Source: an uncultured Pelagibacteraceae bacterium
GTDB lineage: Bacteria; Pseudomonadota; Alphaproteobacteria; Pelagibacterales; Pelagibacteraceae
Length of the DNA: 40,563 nucleotides
Assembly: GCA_902530885.1 (NCBI GenBank)
Contig: CACABZ010000005.1
Coordinates: 1-40,563, forward strand
Direction: 5' to 3'
This document shows positions 27,022 to 37,076 of the stretch, piece after piece. The notes under the pieces were generated by a model. The model saw only the letters and a list, made by a program, of their open reading frames with translations. It searched no databases and was not told the origin of the DNA. The translations under genes and the position numbers were made by a program. Positions within the stretch are counted from its first letter, which is position 1; each line of letters opens with the position of its first letter.

Positions 27022-27815
27022 TTATTTTTTTTTTGTAATATAATTTTTCTATTTAAAGCAAATATACTAGGAAATAAACAGATTAAAACTTTATCTAAGA
27101 CATCTAACAATCTTAAAAAAAATAAATTAAGTTTGATATGAAAGAATTCTGAATTCACTCCTCCGGAATTTAAAAAAATTAAAAATTCAGATAATTTATT
27201 TTCTATTATCTTGTATTGAGGGAAATGTTTTAAAAAATTTTTTTCATTATTAAATAGAAGATGTGCTACTGCTGTATTTGAGATCCAAGGACTTTTGGGG
27301 TCAAAAATTTTTTTTCTTTTATCAAAAATATTAACTTTTAATGACCAGCTTTCATCGTCTAATAAAATTTGTATAAACTTTAATGCGAAAGATGCTTCTG
27401 GTTCATTTATTAGAATATAACCATTTTTTTTAAGATATTTAGAAGCATTTTTTAAAGATAAATATGGATTAGCACAATGATGCAAAGAGTGATTTATTAT
27501 AATTACATCAACTTTATTTATATACTTTTTTCCCAAATTTACACTTAACATATCAACTTTTTTATTTATCCAAGGGTATTTAATTATATCAGTTAGCAAT
27601 ATGTTTTTATTGTGAATTATTTTTTTTAAACAACCATTTCCAGATCCAAGCTCTATAACTATTTTTTTTTTAGATATATATTTTTTCATCCAATCAAACC
27701 TTTTATTCAATAAATAAATCAAGTTTTTATTTTTACTGGATAGGATTCTTTTTCTATTATTGAAATTATCTGGTTCTTTTATTTTTTTGGCGTTATACTC
27801 TTTTATAAAAAACAT
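27018..27815 (-). CDS. Class I SAM-dependent methyltransferase
   Basis: A 265-residue protein with a Rossmann-type methyltransferase core. Motif I is VIELGSGNG (53-61), an acidic residue Asp76 ends the second strand (LLTDII), motif post-I is in VDVIIINHSLHHCANP (102-117), and the segment after it reads YLKKNGYILINEP. The C-terminal 100 residues are hydrophobic and basic and could contact the membrane. The substrate is unknown. It is co-transcribed with, and overlaps, the GT-C-like gene, which suggests methylation of a lipid-linked sugar or a polysaccharide (inference). It is divergent from nuoA across a 200-bp gap, the longest gene-free stretch in the window. Confidence 0.75.
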   Translation of the reverse strand: MFFIKEYNAKKIKEPDNFNNRKRILSSKNKNLIYLLNKRFDWMKKYISKKKIVIELGSGNGCLKKIIHNKNILLTDIIKYPWINKKVDMLSVNLGKKYINKVDVIIINHSLHHCANPYLSLKNASKYLKKNGYILINEPEASFALKFIQILLDDESWSLKVNIFDKRKKIFDPKSPWISNTAVAHLLFNNEKNFLKHFPQYKIIENKLSEFLIFLNSGGVNSEFFHIKLNLFFLRLLDVLDKVLICLFPSIFALNRKIILQKKNK

Positions 27816-27892
27816 ATCTCTTTTTAAGTTAGAATTACCTTTGTAAAAACTTTAAAATTTACTTAAATATATAGAGACTTAATATAGTTTTT

Positions 27893-27905
27893 GAGAATCA
27901 TTATC
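27893..27905. promoter_or_regulatory. Candidate Fur-like half-box upstream of nuoA
   Basis: The bases gagaatcattatc match 12 of 13 positions of the right part of the Fur box (GATAATCATTATC); the left hexamer is not conserved. The site lies 24 bp upstream of the candidate nuo -35 and also in the region upstream of the divergent methyltransferase gene. The match is visible; a regulatory role is only suggested by a second, better Fur-like box before the suf operon. Confidence 0.3.
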
Positions 27906-27928
27906 AACAAATTGCTACAATACTAGCC

Positions 27929-27956
27929 TAGACACTTTTCAAACAGATGTTATAAC
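27929..27956 (+). promoter_or_regulatory. Candidate extended -10 promoter of the nuo operon
   Basis: TAGACA at 27929-27934 (5 of 6 to TTGACA), a 16-bp spacer and TATAAC at 27951-27956 (5 of 6 to TATAAT). The bases TGT directly before the -10 make an extended -10 element (TGnTATAAC). It is the best promoter-like sequence I found in the 200-bp gap before nuoA. The predicted start leaves a leader of about 53 nt. Confidence 0.45.
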
Positions 27957-27977
27957 ATTGGACATTAATATAAGAAT

Positions 27978-27999
27978 CCTTGAGCTAGATGTATCAAGG
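27978..27999 (+). promoter_or_regulatory. Hairpin in the predicted nuo leader
   Basis: CCTTGA at 27978-27983 and TCAAGG at 27994-27999 form a perfect 6-bp stem with a 10-nt loop. It lies between the candidate promoter and the nuoA start, ending 16 nt before the ATG. No T-run follows, so it is not a standard terminator. It could be a leader structure, an operator dyad or chance. Confidence 0.3.
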
Positions 28000-28015
28000 T
28001 AGATATTAACTAAAC

Positions 28016-28384
28016 ATGATTTATAACTTTTTAACAGATTACTTATCTATAATAATTTTTTTATTTATAGCTCTATTTTTGAGCGTAGGATTTATAATAA
28101 TTAATTTTTTAGCATCACCTAATAATCCAGATCCCGAGAAACTTTCAGCCTACGAGTGCGGGTTCGAAGCTTTTGATGATTCTAGAATGGAATTCGATGT
28201 AAGATTTTATTTAGTGGCTATACTTTTCATAATATTTGATTTGGAAATTGCATTCTTATTTCCATGGGCAATCACATTAGGAATAACAGGAGTTTTTGGA
28301 TTCTGGTCTATGATGTTATTTTTAGGTATTTTAACAGTTGGTTTTATTTATGAATGGAAAAAAGGGGCATTGGAGTGGGAATGA
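28016..28384 (+). CDS. nuoA: NADH-quinone oxidoreductase subunit A
   Basis: Small membrane subunit of complex I at the junction of the peripheral and membrane arms. It is 122 residues with three membrane segments (about 10-32, 62-85, 90-115). Diagnostic segments are [36 protein letters not shown], with the conserved Cys and acidic residues of the family. First gene of the nuo operon; its stop overlaps the nuoB start as ATGA. Confidence 0.97.
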   Translation: MIYNFLTDYLSIIIFLFIALFLSVGFIIINFLASPNNPDPEKLSAYECGFEAFDDSRMEFDVRFYLVAILFIIFDLEIAFLFPWAITLGITGVFGFWSMMLFLGILTVGFIYEWKKGALEWE

Positions 28385-28911
28385 GAATATTAAACTCGAA
28401 GGATAAATTAAATCAAGTTCCAGATGAATTTAAACAAATTGCAAAAGATTTTGCAGAAAAAGGATTCATAACGACATCAACAAATAATTTAATTAACTGG
28501 GCAAGAACTGGGTCATTACACTGGATGACTTTTGGTTTAGCTTGTTGTGCAGTAGAAATGATGCATACTTCAATGCCAAGATATGATCTAGAAAGATTTG
28601 GTGCTGCTCCTAGAGCTTCACCAAGACAGTCCGACGTAATGATTGTTGCTGGAACATTAACAAATAAGATGGCTCCAGCTTTAAGAAAAGTTTATGATCA
28701 AATGCCAGAACCCAGATATGTAATTTCCATGGGTAGCTGTGCAAATGGAGGAGGTTACTATCACTATTCTTATTCTGTTGTTAGAGGATGTGATAAAATA
28801 GTACCAGTAGATATATATGTTCCTGGCTGCCCGCCTTCAGCTGAGGCCTTATTATATGGAATTCTTCAATTACAAAAAAAAATTAGAAGAGAAGGTGATG
28901 TTAAAAGATAA
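28381..28911 (+). CDS. nuoB: NADH-quinone oxidoreductase subunit B
   Basis: Carries the terminal N2 [4Fe-4S] cluster next to the quinone site. The ligands are visible as Cys55-Cys56 in GLACCAVEM, Cys120 in MGSCANGGG and Cys150 in [10 protein letters not shown]. With the ATG at 28381 it is 176 residues and overlaps the nuoA stop by 4 bp. A longer reading from 28354 lies inside nuoA and was rejected. Confidence 0.97.
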   Translation: MRILNSKDKLNQVPDEFKQIAKDFAEKGFITTSTNNLINWARTGSLHWMTFGLACCAVEMMHTSMPRYDLERFGAAPRASPRQSDVMIVAGTLTNKMAPALRKVYDQMPEPRYVISMGSCANGGGYYHYSYSVVRGCDKIVPVDIYVPGCPPSAEALLYGILQLQKKIRREGDVKR

Positions 28912-28913
28912 AA

Positions 28914-29528
28914 ATGGAAATTAACAATTTAAATAATCTTGAAAAACTAGTGAATGCAGAATTATCTAGTAAAATTCAAAGTTCTGAAATAAAATATAAT
29001 GAACTACTATTAAAAATTTCTGTAAACGAAATAGTAGCAGTTATAACATTTTTAAAATCGAACAGTAGACTAAAATTTAAACAATTAATTGATATTGCTG
29101 CGATAGACTACCCCAATGAAGATAAGAGATTTGAATTAGTATATTTACTCTTATCTATTGAAAGTAATTTAAGAATCAAAATCTCCGTCAAATTTGAAAG
29201 TAATGAGAAAATACCATCAATAACCAAGATATTTCCTTCAGCGAACTGGATGGAAAGAGAAGTGTTCGATATGTATGGTATAAAATTTATTAACCATCCT
29301 GACTTAAGAAGAATATTAACTGATTATAATTTTAAAGGACATCCTTTAAGAAAAGACTTCCCCTTAACTGGATTTAATGAAGTTAGATATAGCGAGAAAG
29401 ATAAAAAAGTAATTTATGAGCCAGTAAAATTAGAACAAAATTATAGAAACTTTGATTTTAGCAGCCCTTGGGAAGGAACTAAATACGAAAAAGCGATTAT
29501 GGAAAAAGAAAAAAATGAAAAAAACTAA
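28914..29528 (+). CDS. nuoC: NADH-quinone oxidoreductase subunit C
   Basis: The 30-kDa hydrophilic subunit of the complex I connecting module. It is 204 residues. The family signature is clear: [14 protein letters not shown], then [11 protein letters not shown] and [12 protein letters not shown]. It is separate from nuoD, not fused as in E. coli. The last 14 bp overlap the chosen nuoD start. Confidence 0.96.
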   Translation: MEINNLNNLEKLVNAELSSKIQSSEIKYNELLLKISVNEIVAVITFLKSNSRLKFKQLIDIAAIDYPNEDKRFELVYLLLSIESNLRIKISVKFESNEKIPSITKIFPSANWMEREVFDMYGIKFINHPDLRRILTDYNFKGHPLRKDFPLTGFNEVRYSEKDKKVIYEPVKLEQNYRNFDFSSPWEGTKYEKAIMEKEKNEKN

Positions 29529-30687
29529 AACAATGAGCTTAAATTTCGGGCCACAACACCCTGCAGCACACGGTGTTCTGAGGCTAATTTTAGAGTTGGA
29601 AGGTGAGATTGTTGAAAAAGCTGATCCACATATAGGCTTACTTCACAGAGGGACAGAAAAATTAATTGAAAACAAGACTTACACTCAAGCATTACCATAT
29701 TTTGATAGATTAGATTATGTTGCTCCAATGAATCAAGAACACGCATTTGCTTTAGCGACTGAAAAGTTGTTGGATATCGAAGTCCCCATCAGAGCAAAAT
29801 ACATAAGAGTTATTTTTTGTGAAATTGGCAGAATATTAAGTCATATTTTAAATGTCACCACTCAAGCTCTGGATGTAGGTGCACTAACGCCTTCTCTATG
29901 GGGTTTTGAGGAGCGAGAGACTTTAATGACTTTTTACGAGAGAGCATCAGGCTCCAGATTACATGCAAATTATTTTAGAACTGGTGGAGTTCATAAAGAT
30001 TTACCTACTAAATTAATCGAAGATATTGGTAAGTTTTGTGAAACGTTTCCAAAAATAATAAACGACTTAGAGGATTTACTTACTGAAAATAGAATATTTA
30101 AACAGCGGAATGTTGAAATTGGATTAGTAACCAAAAAAGAAGCATTAGACCACAGTTTTTCAGGCGTAATGCTTAGGGGTTCAGGCATACCTTGGGACTT
30201 AAGAAAATCACAACCTTATGAATGTTATAATGATTTAAAATTTAATATTCCTGTAGGTAAAAATGGTGATTGTTATGATCGATACCTTTGTAGAATAGAA
30301 GAGATGAGAGAAAGTGTAAAAATAATTAAGCAATGTATTGAAAATTTACCAAAAGGACCTGTTAAAACCGTTGATGGAAAAATTTCTCCACCAAATAGAG
30401 AAGAATTAAAACAATCGATGGAAGCATTAATTCATCATTTTAAATTATTTACAGAAGGATTCAGAGTGCCTGCAGGAAACGTTTATACCGCAGTTGAAGC
30501 TCCAAAGGGCGAGTTTGGAGTTTATCTGATTTCAGATGGCAGCAACAGACCATATAGATGTAAAATACGTGCCCCAGGTTTTTCTCACCTTCAAGCAATG
30601 GATCATCTAATAAGAGGTCATATGCTAGCCGATGTACCAGCAGTTTTAGGTTCACTTGATATAGTTTTTGGGGAGGTTGATAGATGA
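29515..30687 (+). CDS. nuoD: NADH-quinone oxidoreductase subunit D
   Basis: The 49-kDa subunit that forms the quinone-binding pocket with NuoB. From the ATG at 29515 it has 390 residues. Visible features are [49 protein letters not shown] and a C-terminal [11 protein letters not shown], all standard. An alternative start is the ATG at 29533 (MSLNFGPQH), after nuoC has ended. The longer frame from 29452 uses a weak start inside nuoC. Its stop overlaps the nuoE start as ATGA. Confidence 0.95.
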   Translation: MKKTKTMSLNFGPQHPAAHGVLRLILELEGEIVEKADPHIGLLHRGTEKLIENKTYTQALPYFDRLDYVAPMNQEHAFALATEKLLDIEVPIRAKYIRVIFCEIGRILSHILNVTTQALDVGALTPSLWGFEERETLMTFYERASGSRLHANYFRTGGVHKDLPTKLIEDIGKFCETFPKIINDLEDLLTENRIFKQRNVEIGLVTKKEALDHSFSGVMLRGSGIPWDLRKSQPYECYNDLKFNIPVGKNGDCYDRYLCRIEEMRESVKIIKQCIENLPKGPVKTVDGKISPPNREELKQSMEALIHHFKLFTEGFRVPAGNVYTAVEAPKGEFGVYLISDGSNRPYRCKIRAPGFSHLQAMDHLIRGHMLADVPAVLGSLDIVFGEVDR

Positions 30688-31289
30688 GTTTAAAAAAAGT
30701 TAGCGCTAATCAACCCAAAAATTTTGAATTTAACTCTAATACAAAAAAAATAGCTTTAGAAATTCTAAAAAAATATCCCGAAAAAAATAAAAAAAGTGCA
30801 GTAATGCCTTTTTTATATTTGGCTCAGAATCAAAATAATAATTGGATTCCACTAGCAGCTATAAAGTACATATCAAAATTTCTATCTATGCCATATATTA
30901 GTGTTTACGAGGTGGCTACATTTTATAGTATGTTTAATTTATCGCCGGTCGGAAAATATTTTATTCAAGTATGTACTACAACCCCTTGTTTAATCAGAGG
31001 CGCAGATAAAATTGTAAAAGTATGCAAAAATAAAATATCTGAAAAAGAAAACCAAATATCCAAAAATGGAGAATGCTCATGGACAGAGGTAGAGTGCCTA
31101 GGAGCTTGTGTAAATGCCCCGATGATGCAAATTAATAACGATTATTATGAAGATTTAGATGAAAAAAGCGTTTCAAAAATAATAGATTCTATTTTTAAAA
31201 ATAAAATACTTAATTCAGGATCGTATCGTGGCAGAAAAAATACTGCTCCAGAAAATCGAATTAAAAATGATGGTATAGATTATGCTTAA
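30684..31289 (+). CDS. nuoE: NADH-quinone oxidoreductase subunit E
   Basis: The 24-kDa subunit with the N1a [2Fe-2S] cluster in the NADH-oxidising module. The four ligands are Cys97 and Cys102 (CTTTPC) and Cys138 and Cys142 (CLGAC). It is 201 residues, with a 40-residue basic tail after the thioredoxin-like domain. Its end overlaps the nuoF start by 8 bp. Confidence 0.96.
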   Translation: MSLKKVSANQPKNFEFNSNTKKIALEILKKYPEKNKKSAVMPFLYLAQNQNNNWIPLAAIKYISKFLSMPYISVYEVATFYSMFNLSPVGKYFIQVCTTTPCLIRGADKIVKVCKNKISEKENQISKNGECSWTEVECLGACVNAPMMQINNDYYEDLDEKSVSKIIDSIFKNKILNSGSYRGRKNTAPENRIKNDGIDYA

Positions 31290-32613
31290 AGCAGAAAATA
31301 AAATATTTAAAAATCTTTACAATAATTATGGCTGGGAAATAGACAAAGCTTTAAATAGGGATGATTGGAAAAACACGAACGAATTACTATCAAAAGGTAA
31401 AGAATGGATTATTAACGAAATTAAAACTTCAGAGTTAAGAGGTAGAGGAGGCGCAGGTTTTTCTACTGCGATGAAATGGTCTTTTATACCAAAAAAACAA
31501 GGTTCAAGACCTCACTATTTAGTCATCAATGCAGATGAGTCTGAACCAGGAACCTGTAAAGATAGAGATATTTTAAGATTTGAGCCACAGAAACTTATTG
31601 AGGGTTGTTTGATAGCTGGATATGCTGTCGGTGCTCACGTTTGTTACGTTTATATAAGAGGTGAATATTTTTTTGAAGGTCAAAGACTTCAAGAAGCAAT
31701 TAATCAAGCTTATGATAAGAAATTCTTAGGTAAAAATGCATGTGGATCAGGATGGGACTTTGACATTCATATACATTATGGTGCTGGTGCTTATATTTGT
31801 GGTGAAGAAACCGCTTTATTAGAAAGTATTGAAGGCAATAAAGGTCAACCAAGATTAAAACCTCCCTTTCCTGCATTAGTTGGTTTATATGGATGCCCCA
31901 CAATAGTAAACAATGTTGAGACAATTGCTGTCGTACCAACTATTTTAAGACGAGGTGGAAAATGGTTTGCATCTATGGGAAGACCAAAAAACACTGGGAC
32001 AAAAATTTTTTGCATATCTGGAAACGTAAATAATCCTTGTAATGTAGAGGAGGAAATGGGGGTACCATTAAAAGAGTTAATAAACAAACACGCTGGAGGA
32101 GTAGTAGGTGGATGGGATAACTTGCAAGCTGTTATTCCTGGGGGTTCCTCGATGCCTTTATTACCTAAAAAAGTTTGTGAAACAATAAATATGGATTTTG
32201 ACTCTTTAATTGAAAACAAGAGTGGTCTTGGCACTGCTGGAATAGTGGTAATAAACAAAGATCAAGACATAGTTTCTTGCATGGCTCGAATAGCGAGGTT
32301 TTATAAACATGAAAGTTGTGGTCAGTGCACCCCGTGCAGAGAAGGTTCTGGGTGGATGTGGAGAATACTTAACAGAGCGACTAAAGGAGAAACTACTTTA
32401 AGCGATATAAATTTATTAGAAGATGTAACTAAACAAATTGAAGGTCATACTATTTGTGCATTTGGTGAGGGCTCAGCTTGGCCAGTACAAGGTTTATTAA
32501 GACATTTTAGAAAAGAAGTTGATAAAAAATGTAGCAATGACCCACTAATCAAAAAAAAGAAAGATTTACCATATTTAATCGACCAACATTTATTAGAGAA
32601 AAAAAATGCCTAA
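31282..32613 (+). CDS. nuoF: NADH-quinone oxidoreductase subunit F
   Basis: The 51-kDa subunit that binds NADH, FMN and the N3 [4Fe-4S] cluster. It is 443 residues. The NADH-binding glycine loop GRGGAGF is at 54-60, and the FMN region includes [15 protein letters not shown]. The cluster ligands lie in [12 protein letters not shown] with the last one in TICAFGEG. It overlaps nuoE and nuoG by 8 bp each. Confidence 0.97.
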   Translation: MLKAENKIFKNLYNNYGWEIDKALNRDDWKNTNELLSKGKEWIINEIKTSELRGRGGAGFSTAMKWSFIPKKQGSRPHYLVINADESEPGTCKDRDILRFEPQKLIEGCLIAGYAVGAHVCYVYIRGEYFFEGQRLQEAINQAYDKKFLGKNACGSGWDFDIHIHYGAGAYICGEETALLESIEGNKGQPRLKPPFPALVGLYGCPTIVNNVETIAVVPTILRRGGKWFASMGRPKNTGTKIFCISGNVNNPCNVEEEMGVPLKELINKHAGGVVGGWDNLQAVIPGGSSMPLLPKKVCETINMDFDSLIENKSGLGTAGIVVINKDQDIVSCMARIARFYKHESCGQCTPCREGSGWMWRILNRATKGETTLSDINLLEDVTKQIEGHTICAFGEGSAWPVQGLLRHFRKEVDKKCSNDPLIKKKKDLPYLIDQHLLEKKNA

Positions 32614-34654
32614 GATAATTATAAATGGAAAAGAAATTGAGTTCGAACCAGGCATGACTGTGCTTCAAGCTTGCGAATTAGCTGATGTAGAAATACCAAG
32701 ATTTTGTTATCATGAAAGGTTATCCATTGCAGGCAATTGTAGAATGTGTCTTGTTGAAATGGAAAAATCTAATAAACCGATCGCTTCATGTGCCATGCCA
32801 GCTGCCGAGGGAATGAATATTAAAACAAATACCAATTTAGTAGAAAAGGCAAGAAAAGGAGTAATGGAATTTTTATTAGCTAATCATCCCTTGGATTGCC
32901 CAGTTTGTGACCAAGGCGGAGAATGTGATCTCCAAGACCAATCTTTATATTATGGGGTTGATAAATCAAGATTTTCAGAAAATAAAAGATATGTAAGTGA
33001 AAAATATATGGGTCCTTTAATTAAAACTCAAATGACAAGATGTATTCATTGTACGAGATGCGTAAGATTTGCAACTGAGATTGCAGGAGTTCCTGAAATA
33101 GGAGCGGTAGGTAGAGGTGAAAACATGGAAATCACAACTTATTTAGAAAAATCGATGGAGTCTGAATTATCCGGAAATGTAATTGATTTATGTCCAGTTG
33201 GAGCTTTAACTTCAAAACCATATGCCTTTTCTGCAAGACCTTGGGAATTAAAAAAAACTGAAAGCATCGATGTTCTTGATGCAGTTGGATCAAATATAAG
33301 GGTTGATACCTATGGATGGGAAGTAAAAAGAATACTACCTAGACTAAATGAAAATATAAATGAAGAGTGGATTTCAGATAAAACTAGATACTCATGTGAT
33401 GGTTTGTTAAAACAAAGATTAGATGTCCCTTATTTAAAAAAAGAAAATAAGTTGGTTAAATCTAATTGGGATGAGGTCATAAATTGCCTTGTTAAAAAAT
33501 TTAAAGATACTAATCCTTCACTAATAGCTGGTCATATTGGCGATCTAGTAAGTCTAGAGACTACTCTTGCATTTAAAAGATTTTTTGAAATTTTAGGAAG
33601 TCAGAATCTAGAATTTAGAGAAAAGAATTTTTATATAAATCCATTAGATAAAATGAATTATTTGTTAAATACCTCAATTAATGGAATAGAGGAAGCTGAC
33701 CTAATACTGCTTATAGGTTCCAACCCTAGACACGAAGCAACTATATTAAACGCAAGAATAAGAAAAGCTTTTAAAAAAAATAAAACACAAATATTTTCAA
33801 TAGGCTACCCTGGAGATTTAACATATGACTATAAGACCATAGGAAATTCTACTCAAACAATTAAAGATATCATCGAAGAAAAACATAAATTTAATGAAAT
33901 TTTAAATAAATCTCAAAAACCAATGATAATTATTGGGGAGTCAGCGCTTGAATTAGAGTCTGGAGGCTATATCTTCGAGGAGCTAAAAGATTTTCTTATA
34001 CGTAAAAATTTTATTAATGATAAATGGAATTCTTTAAATATTTTAATACAAAACGCTTCAACAGTTGGATGTCTTGATTTAGATATCGTTAAAGACAGTT
34101 TTGGAAATAATAGTTTTTTTGATAATTTAAATAGAAGAAAGTTTAAAATTATTTATCTATTAGGATCAGATAATCTCAAATTTGAAAAAAATGATGAATT
34201 TGTAATTTATCAAGGCAGTCATGGTGATCGTGGCGCTGAAATCGCAGATGTAATTCTTCCTAGTCCTGCATATACAGAGGAAAATGGCTTATATCAGAAT
34301 TTAGAGGGCAGAGTGCAAGAATGTAGAAAGGCCTCTTACCCAGCTGGAGAAGCTAAGGAAAGTTGGAAAATTTTAAACGATATTAGCAAATCTCTTGAAA
34401 ATAAAAAACTTTTTAACAGCTTTAACTCCTTAAGAGAGGATGTTTTAAAAATGATAATAAATTTTAAAGGATTAAATGAATTACCAAAATTTTCGAAACC
34501 TACAGCTAAAATTGAACAAAAATTTAAAGACGAAAAAGTTATTATCAATGAAATAGATTATTATTATTCTAATTGTATATCAAGATCATCTAAAGTGATG
34601 AGCGAATGTAGAAGTATAAAATTAAAAACTCTAAAATCAGGTACAAATAATTAA
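32606..34654 (+). CDS. nuoG: NADH-quinone oxidoreductase subunit G
   Basis: The large 75-kDa subunit carrying several Fe-S clusters. It has 682 residues. The [2Fe-2S] ligands are Cys34, Cys45, Cys48 and Cys62. One [4Fe-4S] site uses His94, Cys98, Cys101 and Cys107, and another uses Cys146, Cys149, Cys152 and Cys196. The rest is a molybdopterin-oxidoreductase-like domain without a catalytic role, with the expected GSNPRHEA and [24 protein letters not shown] segments. I saw no additional CxxCxxxC cluster motif of the kind found in E. coli NuoG. Its stop overlaps the nuoH start (TAATG). Confidence 0.96.
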   Translation: MPKIIINGKEIEFEPGMTVLQACELADVEIPRFCYHERLSIAGNCRMCLVEMEKSNKPIASCAMPAAEGMNIKTNTNLVEKARKGVMEFLLANHPLDCPVCDQGGECDLQDQSLYYGVDKSRFSENKRYVSEKYMGPLIKTQMTRCIHCTRCVRFATEIAGVPEIGAVGRGENMEITTYLEKSMESELSGNVIDLCPVGALTSKPYAFSARPWELKKTESIDVLDAVGSNIRVDTYGWEVKRILPRLNENINEEWISDKTRYSCDGLLKQRLDVPYLKKENKLVKSNWDEVINCLVKKFKDTNPSLIAGHIGDLVSLETTLAFKRFFEILGSQNLEFREKNFYINPLDKMNYLLNTSINGIEEADLILLIGSNPRHEATILNARIRKAFKKNKTQIFSIGYPGDLTYDYKTIGNSTQTIKDIIEEKHKFNEILNKSQKPMIIIGESALELESGGYIFEELKDFLIRKNFINDKWNSLNILIQNASTVGCLDLDIVKDSFGNNSFFDNLNRRKFKIIYLLGSDNLKFEKNDEFVIYQGSHGDRGAEIADVILPSPAYTEENGLYQNLEGRVQECRKASYPAGEAKESWKILNDISKSLENKKLFNSFNSLREDVLKMIINFKGLNELPKFSKPTAKIEQKFKDEKVIINEIDYYYSNCISRSSKVMSECRSIKLKTLKSGTNN

Positions 34655-35658
34655 TGGAATATTTTAATACACTTCTAAATGAAATTTATAAAATAATGTT
34701 TTTGGTAATACCAATTCTTGTTTCAGTTGCCATGATAGTTTGGTTAGATAGAAGAGTCTGGGGCTTGGTTCAGAAAAGAAGAGGGCCCAATGTTGTAGGT
34801 CCTTTTGGACTGCTACAAACTTTAGCCGATGCATTGAAATATATTTTTAAGGAAATAATCATTCCCGCAAGTGCAAATAAAACAATTTTTATCCTTGCGC
34901 CAGTTATCACTATGACGTTGGCTTTAGTAGCATGGGCTGTGATACCCCTAAGCGAAACCATGGTTTTATCAGATATTAATGTTGGAATATTGTATTTGTT
35001 TGCTGTTTCATCATTAGGTGTTTACGGTATTATAATGGGAGGATGGGCTTCAAACTCTAAATATCCTTTTCTAGGAGCTATAAGATCGGCTGCCCAAATG
35101 GTATCGTATGAAGTCTCAATAGGGATAATAATAATTAACGTATTACTGTGTGTTGGCTCGCTAAATTTAAATGATATTGTAATAGCTCAAAAAAATCTTT
35201 GGTATGTAGTGCCGCTTTTTCCAATGTTTGTGGTTTTCTTTATATCAGCTTTAGCTGAGACGAATAGACCTCCATTTGATTTACCCGAAGCTGAAGCAGA
35301 ATTAGTTGCTGGGTACCAAACTGAGTATTCAGGCATGATGTACGCTATGTTTTGGTTAGGTGAGTATGCAAATATATTATTAATGTGTGCTATGGGGTCT
35401 ATTTTATTCTTAGGTGGATGGTTACCACCTCTTGATATATATCCATTTAATATAGTGCCCGCACCATTTTGGATGATATTTAAAATATTATTTTTATTTT
35501 TCTTATTTGCCATCATTAAAGCGATCGTGCCAAGATACAGGTATGATCAATTAATGAGATTGGGCTGGAAAATTTTTTTGCCGTTTTCATTAATTTACGT
35601 TGTATTAACAGCAAGTTTTTTGTTGTATTTCGATAAATTACCAAAGGTGTCATTCTAA
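34654..35658 (+). CDS. nuoH: NADH-quinone oxidoreductase subunit H
   Basis: Membrane subunit that forms the entry of the quinone channel. It is 334 residues with about eight membrane segments. Diagnostic stretches are [40 protein letters not shown] and the charged loop [32 protein letters not shown] overlaps join it to nuoG and nuoI. Confidence 0.97.
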   Translation: MEYFNTLLNEIYKIMFLVIPILVSVAMIVWLDRRVWGLVQKRRGPNVVGPFGLLQTLADALKYIFKEIIIPASANKTIFILAPVITMTLALVAWAVIPLSETMVLSDINVGILYLFAVSSLGVYGIIMGGWASNSKYPFLGAIRSAAQMVSYEVSIGIIIINVLLCVGSLNLNDIVIAQKNLWYVVPLFPMFVVFFISALAETNRPPFDLPEAEAELVAGYQTEYSGMMYAMFWLGEYANILLMCAMGSILFLGGWLPPLDIYPFNIVPAPFWMIFKILFLFFLFAIIKAIVPRYRYDQLMRLGWKIFLPFSLIYVVLTASFLLYFDKLPKVSF

Positions 35659-36143
35659 TGAATTTATCTAGAATAATAAGAACTATATTTTTAACTGAAT
35701 TTTTCTTTGCAATCATTAAAGCTATAAAAGAAATTTTTAAACCAAAAAAAACAATAAATTATCCATTTGAGAAAGGTCACATTAGTCCAAGGTTTAGAGG
35801 CGAGCATGCGCTGCGAAGATATCCTAATGGGGAAGAAAGATGTATAGCTTGTAAATTATGTGAAGCTGTTTGTCCGGCACAAGCAATAACTATAGACTCA
35901 GAGGAAAGAGAAGACGGAAGTAGAAAAACAACAAGATATGATATCGATATGTTAAAGTGTATTTACTGTGGATTGTGTCAAGAATCATGTCCTGTAGATG
36001 CAATTGTTCAAGGACCAAATTTTGAATTTGCAACAGAAACTAGAGAAGAGCTTTATTATAATAAAGAAAAACTACTAGACAATGGAGATAGATGGGAAAC
36101 TGTTTTAGCAAAAAATATCAAAACAGATAAAATTTATAGGTAA
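35658..36143 (+). CDS. nuoI: NADH-quinone oxidoreductase subunit I
   Basis: Ferredoxin-like subunit with two [4Fe-4S] clusters that pass electrons to NuoB. It is 161 residues. Ligands are Cys62, 65, 68, 72 ([12 protein letters not shown]) and Cys101, 104, 107, 111 ([12 protein letters not shown]). The N-terminal amphipathic helix and [18 protein letters not shown] are typical. TAATG overlaps join it to nuoH and nuoJ. Confidence 0.97.
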   Translation: MNLSRIIRTIFLTEFFFAIIKAIKEIFKPKKTINYPFEKGHISPRFRGEHALRRYPNGEERCIACKLCEAVCPAQAITIDSEEREDGSRKTTRYDIDMLKCIYCGLCQESCPVDAIVQGPNFEFATETREELYYNKEKLLDNGDRWETVLAKNIKTDKIYR

Positions 36144-36772
36144 TGTTAGCTCACGCAGTATTTTTTTATTTTTTTTCAATTCTAGCTATATTTTCAGCTC
36201 TGATGGTAATTACATCTAGAAGCACAGTAAACTCAGTTTTCTTTTTAATATTAGATTTTATATCAGTTGGATGTCTATTTATTATGGTTGGTGCCGAGTT
36301 TTTAGGCATGATACTTTTAATAGTATATGTTGGTGCTGTGGCAGTATTGTTTTTATTTGTAGTAATGATGCTGAACGTTGCACAACAAAAACAATCATGG
36401 TTTATTGGAAAAAAATCAACGCATATTCCTTCAGGCCTTATAGTTTCAGTTCTAATTTTTTTGGAACTTCTGGTTGTTATTGGAGGCTGGAAGTATAAAG
36501 AGAATGTGATGTCGAGCTCCAATTTAGTAATAGATCAGACTATTACTAATACACATTCAATAGGAAGTGTTATGTATACGGATTATATATTATATTTTCA
36601 GTTATCAGGTATTATTCTTCTATTATCAATGGTAGGGGCAATTATTCTAACATATAGAAAAAGAGAAAATGTAAAATCTCAGAGTTATCTCAAACAAATT
36701 TCTAGGGAAAGGTCATCATCAGTAGTATTGAAAGAAGTTGATTTTAATAAAGGAGTAAAAATAGATGATTGA
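36143..36772 (+). CDS. nuoJ: NADH-quinone oxidoreductase subunit J
   Basis: Membrane subunit of complex I. It is 209 residues with five hydrophobic segments and the conserved core [28 protein letters not shown]. The C-terminus is polar and extended. It overlaps nuoI by one base and nuoK by 8 bp. An antisense frame across it is not a gene. Confidence 0.95.
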   Translation: MLAHAVFFYFFSILAIFSALMVITSRSTVNSVFFLILDFISVGCLFIMVGAEFLGMILLIVYVGAVAVLFLFVVMMLNVAQQKQSWFIGKKSTHIPSGLIVSVLIFLELLVVIGGWKYKENVMSSSNLVIDQTITNTHSIGSVMYTDYILYFQLSGIILLLSMVGAIILTYRKRENVKSQSYLKQISRERSSSVVLKEVDFNKGVKIDD

Positions 36773-37076
36773 GATAGGACTTGGACATTATTTGACTTTA
36801 GGGGCAATTATATTTTTTCTTGGAGTTATAGGTATTTTTTTAAATAGAAAAAATGTAATCGTTATTTTGATGTCGGTAGAACTAATACTACTATCTGTAA
36901 ACATCAATTTAATATCGTTTTCAATATTTTCGGGTGACTTACTTGGCCAAATTTTTACAATGTTAATTTTAACTGTAGCTGCCGCAGAGGCCGCAATAGG
37001 TCTTGCAATTATTGTAATATTTTACAGAAATAAAGGTTCTATACGAGTTGAAGACATTCATGAGATGAAAGGTTAA
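36765..37076 (+). CDS. nuoK: NADH-quinone oxidoreductase subunit K
   Basis: Small proton-translocation subunit of 103 residues with three membrane segments. It has the conserved membrane glutamates in [12 protein letters not shown] and in [12 protein letters not shown], and the starting pattern [24 protein letters not shown]. It overlaps nuoJ by 8 bp and abuts nuoL without a gap. Confidence 0.96.
   Translation: MIEIGLGHYLTLGAIIFFLGVIGIFLNRKNVIVILMSVELILLSVNINLISFSIFSGDLLGQIFTMLILTVAAAEAAIGLAIIVIFYRNKGSIRVEDIHEMKG

Noticed and set aside
31845-32258. 137-codon antisense ORF opposite nuoF
   Set aside because: It is the shadow of a strongly conserved gene, has no recognisable domain and no spacing of its own.
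36166-36522. 118-codon antisense ORF opposite nuoJ
   Set aside because: Lies wholly within nuoJ; the composition reflects the reverse complement of membrane codons.
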